The position numbers were made by a program, and so were the translations under genes. DNA of 64,000 bases from CAZMNY01 sp964635375 (GTDB lineage Bacteria; Planctomycetota; Planctomycetia; Pirellulales; Pirellulaceae): assembly GCA_964635375.1 (NCBI GenBank), contig CAZWOU010000006.1:1-64000 (forward strand), read 5' to 3'. Positions 26,817-36,545 of the stretch are shown here, piece after piece (positions within the stretch are counted from its first letter, which is position 1; the number at the start of each line of letters is the position of its first letter). The notes under the pieces are model-generated. The model made no database searches and was not told where the DNA came from. It was given only the letters and a program-made list of their open reading frames with translations.

Positions 26817-29800
26817 GTGCCACGTCGCGACGACATTCACAAGATCTTGATTATCGGCTCTGGCCCCATCATCATCGGTCAAGCCTGCGAATTTGACTAT
26901 TCAGGAACGCAGGCCTGCAAGGCGCTCCGCGAAGAGGGTTATCAGGTGGTGCTGGTCAACTCGAACCCGGCGACGATCATGACCGATCCGAGTACGGCCG
27001 AGCGGACCTACATCGAGCCGCTGACCTGGGAAATTGTCGCCAAGGTCATCGAGGCGGAGCGGCCAGACGCCCTCTTGCCGACTTTGGGCGGGCAGACTGG
27101 TTTGAACCTCGCAATGGAGCTCGACGAGCGCGGCGTGCTTGAGCAATTCGGCGTCGAGATGATCGGCGCCAATGCCGCTGTGATCGCCAAGGCGGAGGAG
27201 CGAGACCAATTCAAGGTGGCAATGGCCAAGATCGGCCTGGAGTGCTCGCTTGGCGAGACCGTCAGAACTCTCGAACACGCTCGCCAAGTGGTCGAGACGA
27301 TTGGACTTCCCTGCGTAGTGCGTCCGAGTTTCACGATGGGTGGGTCTGGTTCGGCGATCGCCTACAACCGAGGTGAATTCGACACGCTCATCCAACGCGG
27401 GCTCGATCAATCGCCCGTGCACGAGGTGTTGCTTGAGGAATCGGTGTTGGGTTGGAAAGAATACGAAATGGAGGTGATGCGCGACTTGGACTACAACGTC
27501 GTGATCATCTGCTCGATCGAGAACTTTGATCCGATGGGCGTCCACACGGGCGACTCGATCACTGTCGCGCCAGCCCAGACGCTGACCGACAAGGAATTTC
27601 AGAGGATGCGTGACGCCAGCATCGCGGTGATTCGCGAGATCGGCGTCGAGACGGGCGGTTCGAACATCCAATTCGCCATCGATCCGGAAACAGGGCGGAT
27701 GGTCGTGATCGAGATGAACCCGCGAGTCAGCCGGTCGAGCGCGCTCGCTTCCAAGGCGACTGGTTTTCCCATCGCCAAGATTGCCGCCAAGCTGGCGGTC
27801 GGCTTTCGTCTGCACGAACTGCCGAACGACATCACGCGAAAGACAAAAGCCTGTTTCGAGCCGACGATCGATTACGTCGTCACCAAGATACCTCGCTTCG
27901 CCTTTGAGAAGTTCCCAGAAGCCGATGACACTCTCACGACTCAGATGAAGAGCGTCGGTGAGACCATGGCGATTGGGCGGATTTTTAAGGAATCGCTGCA
28001 GAAAGCCTTGCGAGGATTGGAAGTCGGCCGGTTTGGTCTCGGCTGCGACCACAAGGATCTCTGGGGCAAGGAAGAACAACCTGACCTGGACGAGATCCGC
28101 CCCAAACTGACTCGCCCCAACGCCGAACGGATCTGGTATATCCGCTACGCGATGAAAGCGGGAATGAGTCTGGAGGATCTGCATCGGCTGACGGGGATCG
28201 ATCCTTGGTTTCTCGACCAGTTGAGCGAGTTGGTTGAGTTTGAAGAGACATTAGATGCCGCTGGAGGCTTGGACGGCGTCTCCGACGAGGTCCTCCGCCA
28301 GGCAAAGCGGCTTGGGTTCTCCGACCGTCAGCTCTCATGTATTTTCAAGACGGATGAAACGGCTGTGCGGGAGAATCGAAAGGCGCGCGGGATCGTGGCG
28401 ACATTCAAGTCGGTCGATACTTGTGCGGCCGAGTTCGCAGCGTACACGCCCTACTATTACTCGACCTATGAAGACGAGGACGAGACGCCGCCCAAGGGTG
28501 ATAAGAAGCGGATCATGATCCTCGGGGGCGGGCCGAATCGAATCGGTCAAGGCATTGAATTCGATTACTGCTGTTGCCATGCCAGTTTCGCTCTGCGCGA
28601 ATTGGGAATCGAGTCGATCATGGTCAACTCGAATCCCGAGACGGTGAGCACGGATTATGACACGAGTGACTTGCTGTTTTTCGAGCCGTTGACGACGGAA
28701 GATGTGCTCAACATCTTTGATCGCGTCGATCCGGACGGCGTGATCGTGCAGTTCGGCGGACAGACGCCGCTCAATTTGGCTCGAGCTCTGCAGACTGCGG
28801 GCGTTCCGATCATTGGCACGAGCGTCGACACGATTGAAGCCGCCGAGGATCGCGAGAAGTTCCAGAAGTTGCTGGACGAGTTGGGTTTGAGACAGCCAGC
28901 CAACGGAATTGCTCGTAACATGAACGAGGCTCGAGCGAAAGCGAAAGACATTGGTTTCCCCGCATTGGTTCGGCCCAGTTTTGTGCTTGGCGGTCGGGCG
29001 ATGGAGATTTGTTACGACAACCAACAGTTCGACCGATTCGTCGCTGAGGCCTTTGTGGTGGCTCAAGGGCAACCCGTGTTGATCGACCAATTCCTCGAAG
29101 ACGCGACCGAGGTCGATGTCGATGCAGTCAGCGATGGTGACGACGTCGTTGTGATGGGAGTGATGGAGCACATCGAAGAAGCTGGAGTTCACTCGGGCGA
29201 CTCAGCGTGTGCGATTCCTCCCTACAGCTTGCAGGGCCCCGTCGTTCAGGAAATACGCGAAGCGACTCACGCCTTGGCCAAGAAGCTGAAGGTCATCGGC
29301 TTGATGAACATACAATTTGCCGTGAAGAAGGAAGACGGTCGCTTCAACGTCTATGTCTTGGAGGTCAATCCCCGCGCCAGTCGAACGGTTCCGTTTGTCG
29401 CCAAGGCGACCGGCGTTCCCGTCGCCAAGATTGCGGCCAAGGTAATGGCTGGCGAAAAACTGCGAGATCTGGGTGTCGACTCGGAGCCGATTCCGAGCCA
29501 CGTTTCCGTCAAGGAGAGCGTTTTTCCTTTCCGCAAGTTCGCTGGCGTCGACATCGTCCTTGGCCCTGAAATGCGGAGTACTGGCGAAGTCATGGGGATC
29601 AGCGAGCGGTTCAGCATGGCATTTGCCAAGGGGCAATTGGCCGCTGGCGTACTGCTGCCGGTTGAGGGCAAGATCTTCGTGAGCGTCGCAGCTCAACATA
29701 AGATGAAGGTTGCTGGTTTGGCTCAACGATTAGTCGACATGGGATTCTCGTTGCTCGCCACGGAAGGCACGGCAAAACGTCTGGCCGAGGCAAATGTTCC

Positions 29801-30068
29801 AGTTGAAATCGTCAAGAAGCTGGCGGAAGGCCACCCGAACTTGCTGGACTTCCTTATCGATGGCGATGTGTCGCTGGTCCTGAATACGCCCAGCGGCAAA
29901 GGGGCTAGAACTGATGAAGGCCAGATTCGAGCCGCCGCGGTGCAAGCTGGCGTGCCCTGCATCACGACGATTCAGGCCGCCGAGGCAGCCGTACGCGCGA
30001 TGGAGGCAATTCGCGAAGAGGGCATGGGAGTACAAGCTCTTCAAGAGCGATTCGCGTTGACGACCTAG
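26817..30068 (+). CDS. carB: carbamoyl-phosphate synthase large subunit
   Basis: Makes carbamoyl phosphate from bicarbonate, ammonia (from CarA) and 2 ATP for pyrimidine and arginine synthesis. 1083 residues from the GTG at 26817, which has GGAG 5 bases upstream and begins at the normal family N terminus (PRRDDIHKILIIGSGP); a TTG at 26784 is less likely. Seen: two homologous halves, each with an ATP-grasp domain (GSGPIIIGQACEFDYSGTQA and GGGPNRIGQGIEFDYCCCHA), VIEMNPRVSRSSALASKATG and VLEVNPRASRTVPFVAKATG, and the C-terminal MGS-like allosteric domain (GFSLLATEGTAKRL). carA is not in the window. Confidence 0.97.
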   Translation: MPRRDDIHKILIIGSGPIIIGQACEFDYSGTQACKALREEGYQVVLVNSNPATIMTDPSTAERTYIEPLTWEIVAKVIEAERPDALLPTLGGQTGLNLAMELDERGVLEQFGVEMIGANAAVIAKAEERDQFKVAMAKIGLECSLGETVRTLEHARQVVETIGLPCVVRPSFTMGGSGSAIAYNRGEFDTLIQRGLDQSPVHEVLLEESVLGWKEYEMEVMRDLDYNVVIICSIENFDPMGVHTGDSITVAPAQTLTDKEFQRMRDASIAVIREIGVETGGSNIQFAIDPETGRMVVIEMNPRVSRSSALASKATGFPIAKIAAKLAVGFRLHELPNDITRKTKACFEPTIDYVVTKIPRFAFEKFPEADDTLTTQMKSVGETMAIGRIFKESLQKALRGLEVGRFGLGCDHKDLWGKEEQPDLDEIRPKLTRPNAERIWYIRYAMKAGMSLEDLHRLTGIDPWFLDQLSELVEFEETLDAAGGLDGVSDEVLRQAKRLGFSDRQLSCIFKTDETAVRENRKARGIVATFKSVDTCAAEFAAYTPYYYSTYEDEDETPPKGDKKRIMILGGGPNRIGQGIEFDYCCCHASFALRELGIESIMVNSNPETVSTDYDTSDLLFFEPLTTEDVLNIFDRVDPDGVIVQFGGQTPLNLARALQTAGVPIIGTSVDTIEAAEDREKFQKLLDELGLRQPANGIARNMNEARAKAKDIGFPALVRPSFVLGGRAMEICYDNQQFDRFVAEAFVVAQGQPVLIDQFLEDATEVDVDAVSDGDDVVVMGVMEHIEEAGVHSGDSACAIPPYSLQGPVVQEIREATHALAKKLKVIGLMNIQFAVKKEDGRFNVYVLEVNPRASRTVPFVAKATGVPVAKIAAKVMAGEKLRDLGVDSEPIPSHVSVKESVFPFRKFAGVDIVLGPEMRSTGEVMGISERFSMAFAKGQLAAGVLLPVEGKIFVSVAAQHKMKVAGLAQRLVDMGFSLLATEGTAKRLAEANVPVEIVKKLAEGHPNLLDFLIDGDVSLVLNTPSGKGARTDEGQIRAAAVQAGVPCITTIQAAEAAVRAMEAIREEGMGVQALQERFALTT

Positions 30069-30156
30069 TGGTCAGGGGGACTTGGGTGTCGAGTTCACAG
30101 TCGGGCTCGCCTCGGCGGAATTCGCGTTTTGCAACAACTAGCCCGCACCACAAGCG

Positions 30157-31389
30157 ATGAATCAAGAAACAACATCTCTGGCTCAATCGCTCGCCAATTT
30201 GGATGTGGGCGAATCGACTTATGCGATTCAATTTGTCGATCAGCTTCTCGGCAACGCGGTCGAGTCGAATGCCAGCGACGTTCATGTTCAGCCGGTCGAG
30301 AGCGGAGTAGAGGTTCGCTTTCGAGTTGACGGCGCATTGCAACTGATCGGCGTGTTTTCGTCCGGCGAATCGGCGGATATCGTCGCCCGACTCAAAGTCA
30401 TGGCGGGGCTGCTGACCTATCGCGCCGACACGCCTCAGGAGGGACGACTGCCTGCGAAATCGGCCGGCGTTGAAATGCGTGTGAGCACGTTCCCCACATT
30501 GCATGGCGAGCGGGCTGTGGTTCGCTTGCTGGCAACGCAACAACAGTTTCAGCGGATCGACGATCTTGGCTTGGGCGAAGATGACCGCGACCGATTAACG
30601 GACTGGTTGGATTCTCGATCGGGGGCCATCATCATTGCTGGGCCGGCCGGGAGCGGAAAGACGACGACGGCCTACGCCTGTTTGCGCGAACTGGCTCGCA
30701 GGTCGGACGGCCAGCGCTGCATCGTGACGCTGGAGGACCCTATCGAGGCGGCGATCGATGGAGTCGTACAATCGCAGGTTCGCCCCAGCGCGGGATTCGA
30801 TTTGGACGTCGGCTTGCGATCCTTGGTGAGGCAAGACCCCGAAGCGATCATGGTCGGCGAAATCCGAGACCCGTTTGCGGCAGAGACCGTGATCAACGCG
30901 TCGCTGACCGGGCACCTAGTGATCACCACGTTTCACGCGGAAGATGGCGCGGGGGCGATGAGTCGGCTGTTGGAGATGGGGGTGGCGCCCTACTTGATCC
31001 GCAGCGGAGTTCGCGCGGTGATCGCCCAGCGGCTCGTGCGACGATTGTGCGATTGCGCCGCCTGGTCGCAGGACGAAGCGGCTCGCCTGGGCCTTCCCGT
31101 CGCCCGCTGGAAGACTGCGGCTGGTTGTCCGACCTGCCGTGGCGCCGGATACCTCGGCCGTCGCCTGCTGGCTGAGTTTTTCACGGTCCAGAACACGGGG
31201 GTTCGCGAGGCGATTTTGGCGCAGGAAGATCAACGAATCATCGCCGATGCAGCCAAATCGGCCGGCATGACCCCACTGTTGACTCTGGCCTACCAAGCGA
31301 TCGAATGTGGCGAAACGACGCCCGAGGAGATTCGCCGGGTGTTCGGTTTTTTTGATTCTAGTGATGTCAACCGCGATTCGGCCCGCTAG
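30157..31389 (+). CDS. short GspE/PilB-type ATPase of a secretion/pilus-like operon
   Basis: 410 residues, first gene of the GspF-pseudopilin operon. Seen: the N2-type domain (SNASDVHVQPVESGVEVRFRVDGAL), Walker A GPAGSGKTT at about 162-170, Asp box TLEDPIE, Walker B IMVGEIRD, His box TGHLVITTFHAEDG, and two Cys pairs (CDC and CPTC) near the C terminus. The N1 (MshEN) domain present in the ATPase at 59-1792 is absent, giving a protein about 150 residues shorter than usual. That suggests a different way of docking to the inner-membrane platform, which here is made of unusual GspF-like proteins. Confidence 0.92.
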   Translation: MNQETTSLAQSLANLDVGESTYAIQFVDQLLGNAVESNASDVHVQPVESGVEVRFRVDGALQLIGVFSSGESADIVARLKVMAGLLTYRADTPQEGRLPAKSAGVEMRVSTFPTLHGERAVVRLLATQQQFQRIDDLGLGEDDRDRLTDWLDSRSGAIIIAGPAGSGKTTTAYACLRELARRSDGQRCIVTLEDPIEAAIDGVVQSQVRPSAGFDLDVGLRSLVRQDPEAIMVGEIRDPFAAETVINASLTGHLVITTFHAEDGAGAMSRLLEMGVAPYLIRSGVRAVIAQRLVRRLCDCAAWSQDEAARLGLPVARWKTAAGCPTCRGAGYLGRRLLAEFFTVQNTGVREAILAQEDQRIIADAAKSAGMTPLLTLAYQAIECGETTPEEIRRVFGFFDSSDVNRDSAR

Positions 31390-31667
31390 AATGGCGGCTG
31401 CAGACGCCTGGCCGAGGTTACGTCGAATATCACTTTCGCACTGCAAGCGGGACACTTCTTTGGTGCTCGCCACGTTCGTCTTGTCAGCTCTTGGAACTCA
31501 TAACTCTGGGGGCGACGTTGAGAACGTACAGCGGCGGCATAACTCGGTATTGGCCCGCCGCGAGGCGGATCTTGGTAATCGCCATTCGAGCAATGGTTGA
31601 CACCGTTGCTCTTCGCTCAGCGAAGGGGAACAGCGCTCGAACGGTCTTAGGTCATCAGGCATAGCTC
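31390..31667 (+). other. intergenic, nothing recognised
   Basis: About 280 bases between the ATPase and the first GspF-like gene, a wide gap in an otherwise overlapping operon. The frames crossing it do not look like proteins. No consensus promoter or hairpin was found. Confidence 0.35.
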
Positions 31668-32702
31668 TTGAAAACACTGCACGCGGACGATTTTGCCGCC
31701 TTGAATGACGAGATCCGCGCGTTGACGCGCGCCGGCGTCTCTTTGCCGGTCGGGCTTCGCGCGGTGAGTTCGGAGTACGCTGGCCGAGTTGGCGCCACAT
31801 CGCAGCAGATTGCCGATCGAATCGAGCGAGGTGAGTCGCTGGCCGACGCTGTAATCGCTGAATGTGGTTTGCCGCCCGCCTACGCCGCGGTCGTCGCGGC
31901 CGGTATCCGCAGCGGACGTCCCGCCGCCGCGCTGGAGGGTGTCGCAACAACGTCGCGGCGAATCGCCGAGATGCGGCACCTGATCCTGACCTCGTTAGTC
32001 TATCCCGTCTTGTTGGTCGCTATGGCCTACGGCCTGATGGTGTTCTTGATCGCCGACCCCGATCGAGTGTTGGTTCCGGACGTCTATCGAGCGATGGGCC
32101 TGGGCGAATCGCCGTTCGCGTTCTATCGAACAATGCGGGAGACCGTGCCTTATTGGGTCGCTCTGCCGCCGTTGGCCGTCGCCGCCCTGCTTGGCTGGGT
32201 GCTCTTCCGCTTGGGGCGATCGGGCGGCTTTTCCCTGCTTGGCCGTCGTCGGGGCATCTCGAATCTAATCGTCTCGGGCCGCACCACGGCGTTCCTAGAA
32301 TTGCTCACGCTGCTAGTCGAAGCCAACAACCCGCTGAACGAATCCGTACGATTAGCTGCCGCCGCGTCCGGGGATCCAGCCATTGCCGTAGCTGGCGGGA
32401 ATCTCGCGGATCGAATCGAACAGGGGCGCCAAACCGGCTGCGATAGCGTTGTGTCGAGCGAGATTCCGCCCATGATTCAGTGGTTGATTTTGAGCGGCTG
32501 CGGCAAAGACCGACTGCTCAACTGCCTCCGGCGAAACGTCGATGCCTACCGACGCCGAACCCAAAGGGCAAGCGAAGGGATGGCGATTTACCTCCCGGTT
32601 CTCCTCTGCTGCGTGATTGGCGGCGGCGCCACCGTCGCCTTTGGACTTTTCGTGCTCGCTCCCTGGTTTCACATGCTTATGCAGTTGGGGGCCTCGATTT
32701 GA
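31668..32702 (+). CDS. GspF-like inner-membrane platform protein 1
   Basis: 344 residues, type II secretion F-domain family. The TTG start at 31668 has AGG 8 bases upstream. Two F domains are visible: ALNDEIRALTRAGVSLPVGL to the hydrophobic LILTSLVYPVLLVAMAYGLMVFL, and FLELLTLLVEANNPLNESVRLAA to the C-terminal helix VLLCCVIGGGATVAFGLFVLAPWF. The typical N-terminal F/Y-x-Y-x-A-x segment of GspF is missing. Three membrane helices. The stop codon overlaps the start of the next GspF-like gene (TTGA). Confidence 0.85.
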   Translation: MKTLHADDFAALNDEIRALTRAGVSLPVGLRAVSSEYAGRVGATSQQIADRIERGESLADAVIAECGLPPAYAAVVAAGIRSGRPAAALEGVATTSRRIAEMRHLILTSLVYPVLLVAMAYGLMVFLIADPDRVLVPDVYRAMGLGESPFAFYRTMRETVPYWVALPPLAVAALLGWVLFRLGRSGGFSLLGRRRGISNLIVSGRTTAFLELLTLLVEANNPLNESVRLAAAASGDPAIAVAGGNLADRIEQGRQTGCDSVVSSEIPPMIQWLILSGCGKDRLLNCLRRNVDAYRRRTQRASEGMAIYLPVLLCCVIGGGATVAFGLFVLAPWFHMLMQLGASI

Positions 32703-33865
32703 AAGGACATTTTCATTACACCGGTGCGGATCTCGAAGGCCACGTCGTCGATGGAATCGTCGCAGCTGAGAACGAACAGCGGGCTCGCGAAATCTTGCAG
32801 AGACAAGGGCTCTCGCGGATTCGTTTGCAGCCGAGTTCGCGAACGATGATTGCCGAGGATGCCGATGACGTCGCACTTATTGTGGCCGATGCCGTTGAGT
32901 CGGAATTGCCTCTAGCCGCCGCCCTTCAAGCGGCTGCCATGGAAACCGATCGGACCAAGATCAGGGAAGCGCTTACTCGCTTGGCTGCGGCGATTGAGGA
33001 CGGCAATTCTCTGGAAGCCGCGCTGGTTCGGCTGGAGAGTCTCGTCCCGCCCCACTTGGCGGCGCTACTATCATCCAGTGTTCGAACAGGCGCGATCGCC
33101 CACGTGATACCGGAAATCATCGAACAGCGGAAAACGACCCGGCAGATGTGGCGGGAAATCTGGATGACGATCAGCTATCCGATGATGATGCTGTTCGCGG
33201 CGATGCTGCTGTTCTCCGCGTTTGGCATTCTCGTCGTCGCCCCCTTCAAAGAGATGTTCAGGGAGTATCAGCTGAACTTGCCCCAAGCGACTTTGCTCGT
33301 GATCTGGTGGCATGACACTGGCTCCTGGGTGTTGTTGTCGGTGCTGCTGCTGATCGTCGCAGCCATTGCTTTTTGCCCTCTCATGCTGTCCGCGCCTCGG
33401 CGGCGCCGATTGCTCGCCTGGATGCCTTTCATCGGACCAATCGTGCACTGGACAAGCGTCTCTGAGATGGTCAATCTGATCGCTCTAATGATCGAAAGCG
33501 GTGTCAACCTGCCGGATGCCGTTCGCTATACGGGGATGAGCGTGGAGGATACTGAGATTCAAATCGCCTGTCGGGAGATCGGCGAATCGGTGGAAAACGG
33601 CATGCTGCTTTCCGATGCGATGCAGGCTGCTGCCGTGTTACCGCCGACGATCATACCGATGGTTCAGTGGGGTGAAAGGGAGGGCGTCCTTCCCGAAGCT
33701 CTGCGTTCGTATTCCAACTCCATTGCACATCGAGTGCGAGCGCGAGGGCATTTGATTCGGCTGTTGCTGCCGTTTCTGATCATGGGTTTGGTTGGTCTCT
33801 TCCTTTCGCTCAGCTTAGTGTCTCTGTTTCAGCCCATGTTCAGCTTACTGGCGGGGCTCTCGTGA
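32699..33865 (+). CDS. GspF-like inner-membrane platform protein 2
   Basis: 388 residues, the most canonical of the three F proteins. The start is a TTG at 32699 that overlaps the preceding TGA (TTGA); the frame is open further upstream but homology begins here. Seen: the GspF N-terminal segment FHYTGADLEGHVVDGIVAAENEQRAREILQRQGL, first F domain (LIVADAVESELPLAAAL to SYPMMMLFAAMLLFSAFGILVVAPF), and second F domain (MVNLIALMIESGVNLPDAVRY, VQWGEREGVLPEALRSY, C-terminal helix to SLFQPMFSLL). It overlaps the next gene by 4 bases (GTGA). Confidence 0.9.
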   Translation: MKGHFHYTGADLEGHVVDGIVAAENEQRAREILQRQGLSRIRLQPSSRTMIAEDADDVALIVADAVESELPLAAALQAAAMETDRTKIREALTRLAAAIEDGNSLEAALVRLESLVPPHLAALLSSSVRTGAIAHVIPEIIEQRKTTRQMWREIWMTISYPMMMLFAAMLLFSAFGILVVAPFKEMFREYQLNLPQATLLVIWWHDTGSWVLLSVLLLIVAAIAFCPLMLSAPRRRRLLAWMPFIGPIVHWTSVSEMVNLIALMIESGVNLPDAVRYTGMSVEDTEIQIACREIGESVENGMLLSDAMQAAAVLPPTIIPMVQWGEREGVLPEALRSYSNSIAHRVRARGHLIRLLLPFLIMGLVGLFLSLSLVSLFQPMFSLLAGLS

Positions 33866-35141
33866 ATTGGGAAACCGGAATATCGCTGGTCGCCTGCGGC
33901 CTCGTGTTGGTCGCCACGATGTTGTTTTGGAACGCCGGCATCGTCTGCGGTCGCTACGACACGACGTCGCGCCACATGCTACGAAGGAACCTGATGATTG
34001 GCGGCGGCGCAGTGCTGCTTGCGGCGGTTGTGCTGTTTGTGACAGCCGCATGTGGTGGCGACATCGCCGCTATCGTCGTCCTGCTGTTCCTGCTGTGTGC
34101 GCTAGCGGCAGTTGGGTTTAGCTTGAGTTGGCTGCAGTTTCGCGCATCCCGTCGCCAATCGCTTGTCTGGACGTTGGCAGCCGCGGCGGAAAAAGNNNNN
34201 NNNNNCACGACGCGGCTTACGCATTCGCGGATGAGAACAGCGGCGACAAACAGTCGAGGAACCTCTCCCTGTTGCTGCATGCCGGGGCGCCGCTTCCCGA
34301 TGCGCTGAGGATGGCCCACATCGCTTTGCCGCTTGATTCAAAACTTGCAGTCGAAGCTGGCTTCCGTTTACGTCTGCTAGGCCCTTGCATGCAGCGGCTG
34401 TTGGCTGACTCGCATCGCACAGAGGAGCTTGTCCGCGAAGCGATTGAACGCATCTGGTACCTGCTGGCCCTGGTTTTCGTTACCACAGTTGTCGGCAGTT
34501 TCCTTCAACACAAGATCTTCATAGTCCTGTCGACAATGGCAGCCCAATTCGGCCTTGCCAATCCCACCGCGGGATTCTTCGGCGGGGATTCGGCCGCATG
34601 GGGATTGTCTCTGCTCTTGCTCGGCGTCGTGACGGCCCTGATGGTGATGGTTTCGGCTTTCGGAGGCCTGTATTACCTGGGGCTCTTGCCGACCAACTCC
34701 CCAGGCCTGGGCTTGCTCGCTCGAAGGCTAGACAGCGCTCGTATGCTCCGCGTTCTGGGAGCTGCCTCGGAAAATGAGAAGTCGCTGCAAGAGACGCTGC
34801 GGGTGCTTACGCTCTTCTATCCGCGACACAGTGTGCGAGCGAAACTGGAGCGAGCGGGTTTGATGGTTTCGGCGGGCGGCAATTGGATAGTGAGTCTGAT
34901 GCAGCATGGGTTGATCACTGCCGCTGACGCGGCCGTAATGGAATCGGCTCAACGCGCGGGCAACTTGGCCTGGGCTATGGACGATCTTGCCTCCACAGCG
35001 ACCAGGCGGTTTTCACATCGGCTCAGGCTGATCATGTCGGTCGTTTTTCCCGTCCTGACTTGCTTGGCGGGGATGATGGTGCTTGGCTTCGTTTTGGCAG
35101 TCTTCGGACCCTTGGTCAAAATCATTGAGGCGATGATCTAA
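33862..35141 (+). CDS. GspF-like inner-membrane platform protein 3 (broken by a 10-N gap)
   Basis: Third consecutive F-family protein. The GTG at 33862 overlaps the previous stop. The first part has three predicted helices (ISLVACGLVLVATMLFW, GGGAVLLAAVVLFVTAACG, IAAIVVLLFLLCALAAVGF). Ten N at 34196-34205 shift the frame, and the rest continues in another frame from 34206. The second part has a weak first F domain (NLSLLLHAGAPLPDALRMA) and a clear second one (RVLGAASENEKSLQETLRVL, ESAQRAGNLAWAMDDLA, C-terminal LAGMMVLGFVLAVFGPLVKI). The true gap length is unknown, so the break is most likely an assembly artefact. The stop overlaps the next ATG (TAATG). Confidence 0.8.
34196..34205. other. assembly gap (10 N) inside the third GspF-like gene
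   Basis: Ten N. The coding frame on the right differs by one from that on the left, so the real gap length must differ from 10 by a number that restores frame. Confidence 0.9.
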
Positions 35142-35587
35142 TGCGAAAATTAGTTCACCCAAGACGTTCACGGTTTGCCGGCGCCATTCTTTTCGAGATC
35201 GTGATGGCGGTTGGTTTGTTGGCGCTGATCGTTGCTGCTGTCGCCCAGACGGGGATTACCTTCCTGGCCCACCAACGCCGAGCATCCATGCAGGAATATG
35301 CGGCTCGCGAAACAGCCAACCTGATCGACATCGCCTCGGCAGTGCCATTCGATGACCTGACCGCGGAGAACTTAAGCCGCGCGGCGCCTCTCGCCAAGGC
35401 AGCAAAGAGTGAGCTTGACGGCGAGGTCGCCTGGCAAGTCGATGAGATGAAGCTCGCTGCGAATGGGCTGGTTGGACGGCGAGTCGAAGTCACTTTGCGG
35501 TGGAGTTGTCAGGGGCTGGGGAGATCGACGACACTGCGAGCCTGGCGGTTCGACGCCGCGCCCGTTGGGGAGGACTCAACGCCATGA
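35141..35587 (+). CDS. pseudopilin-like protein with conserved Glu5
   Basis: 148 residues. The N terminus is a prepilin signal: a basic leader (MRKLVHPRRSRFAG), cleavage expected after Gly, then AILFEIVMAVGLLALIVAAVA with Glu at mature position 5. Ala rather than Phe at position 1 is atypical. The remainder is a small soluble domain with VPFDDLTAENL and VEVTLRWSCQG, resembling GspI/GspJ-like minor pseudopilins or PilV. It overlaps both neighbours (TAATG before, ATGA after). Confidence 0.75.
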   Translation: MRKLVHPRRSRFAGAILFEIVMAVGLLALIVAAVAQTGITFLAHQRRASMQEYAARETANLIDIASAVPFDDLTAENLSRAAPLAKAAKSELDGEVAWQVDEMKLAANGLVGRRVEVTLRWSCQGLGRSTTLRAWRFDAAPVGEDSTP

Positions 35588-36135
35588 GATACGCAGGCAG
35601 ACATCGACGCGGCCTGACTCTGGTGCACGTTCAAACCGCCATTGCGGTGAGCGCCATCGCCGCCGCTGCGCTCGCGACCACAATCGCGACTCTCTATCGA
35701 ATGCAGCATGCGACGGACGAAATTCGCCAGCGCGACGCTTCGGTCTATCGCTTTGAGCGGCAGTTCCGCAGTGACGCCCGTCTCGCGGAATCAGCAATCT
35801 TGACTGATGGGGTTCTTCGCTTTGGCGGCCCTATGGGCGAAGTACAGTACGCGCGCGACGGCGGTCGACTCGTCCGCGCGGCGAATGCCGGCGATGTGGC
35901 GTCACATCAAGTGCTCTACGTTCCAGACGACATGCAAGCCCGCCTAAGCGTGGATGATTCGAACCGCCAAGCCGCGTTCGTCGTAGCGCCCAAGGAAGGT
36001 GAACCAGGTCACGGTTATCGAGTTGTCTCGGCGATCGGCCGGTCGGCGATTCAGCTCGAAAGCAAACCGCCTTCAAGCGAGAAATCGGACCGGGAAGAAC
36101 TCCCTGGCGATTCGGGAGGCGACAAACCATCATGA
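35584..36135 (+). CDS. pseudopilin-like protein lacking Glu5
   Basis: 183 residues from the ATG at 35584, which overlaps the previous stop (ATGA). The N terminus HRRGLTLVHVQTAIAVSAIAAAALAT has the shape of a prepilin leader and helix, but position 5 of the mature form is His, not Glu. In known systems a missing Glu5 marks the tip pseudopilin (GspK type), though this protein is much shorter than GspK. The soluble part has an R/D-rich RQFRSDARLAESAIL pattern like GspJ-type minor pseudopilins (FRxDxRRA). Confidence 0.65.
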   Translation: MRYAGRHRRGLTLVHVQTAIAVSAIAAAALATTIATLYRMQHATDEIRQRDASVYRFERQFRSDARLAESAILTDGVLRFGGPMGEVQYARDGGRLVRAANAGDVASHQVLYVPDDMQARLSVDDSNRQAAFVVAPKEGEPGHGYRVVSAIGRSAIQLESKPPSSEKSDREELPGDSGGDKPS

Positions 36136-36545
36136 AGAATCGCGCAGGCAGTCGGCGTGGTGTTTTTACCGTCGCGGTGATCGTCGTCCTGATCCTCGTT
36201 GCCACGCTGCTGATAGCCTTCACACGATCCATAGTGTCACAATCGCGACAGTCGCGGGATCGACACAACCATCGCCAAGCGAGTTGGCTTGCCGAATCAG
36301 GTTTGGAACGCGCTAAGGCCCAACTTGGAGTCAACAAGAACTACAAGGGCGAAACGTGGGTGTTGAATTCCACTGCCATCGCCGGGGGCGCTGAAGTCAT
36401 CATCGTCATCTCCGAGTCTGATGGCAATTCGCAAGAACAAAAGAGAATCGAAGTCATCGCGAGGTTTCCGCTCGACATCTATTCACCGGCGTCGTCGGAA
36501 TCTCAGCTGAATATACCTATGTCTTCAACAGGAGACGGAGCATGA
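36132..36545 (+). CDS. small PilX/GspK-like pseudopilin
   Basis: 137 residues; the ATG overlaps the preceding TGA. Basic leader MKNRAGSRRG, then the hydrophobic VFTVAVIVVLILVATLLIAFTRS without Glu5, then QSRDRHNHRQASWLAESGLERAKAQL. That helix motif (QAxxLAEsGlerA) is typical of the N-terminal region of PilX and GspK proteins. The C terminus is short. It overlaps the DUF1559 gene by 4 bases. Confidence 0.7.
   Translation: MKNRAGSRRGVFTVAVIVVLILVATLLIAFTRSIVSQSRQSRDRHNHRQASWLAESGLERAKAQLGVNKNYKGETWVLNSTAIAGGAEVIIVISESDGNSQEQKRIEVIARFPLDIYSPASSESQLNIPMSSTGDGA

Noticed and set aside
26901..28184. 427-codon minus-strand frame opposite carB
   Set aside because: Antisense shadow of a highly conserved gene with no recognisable motif.
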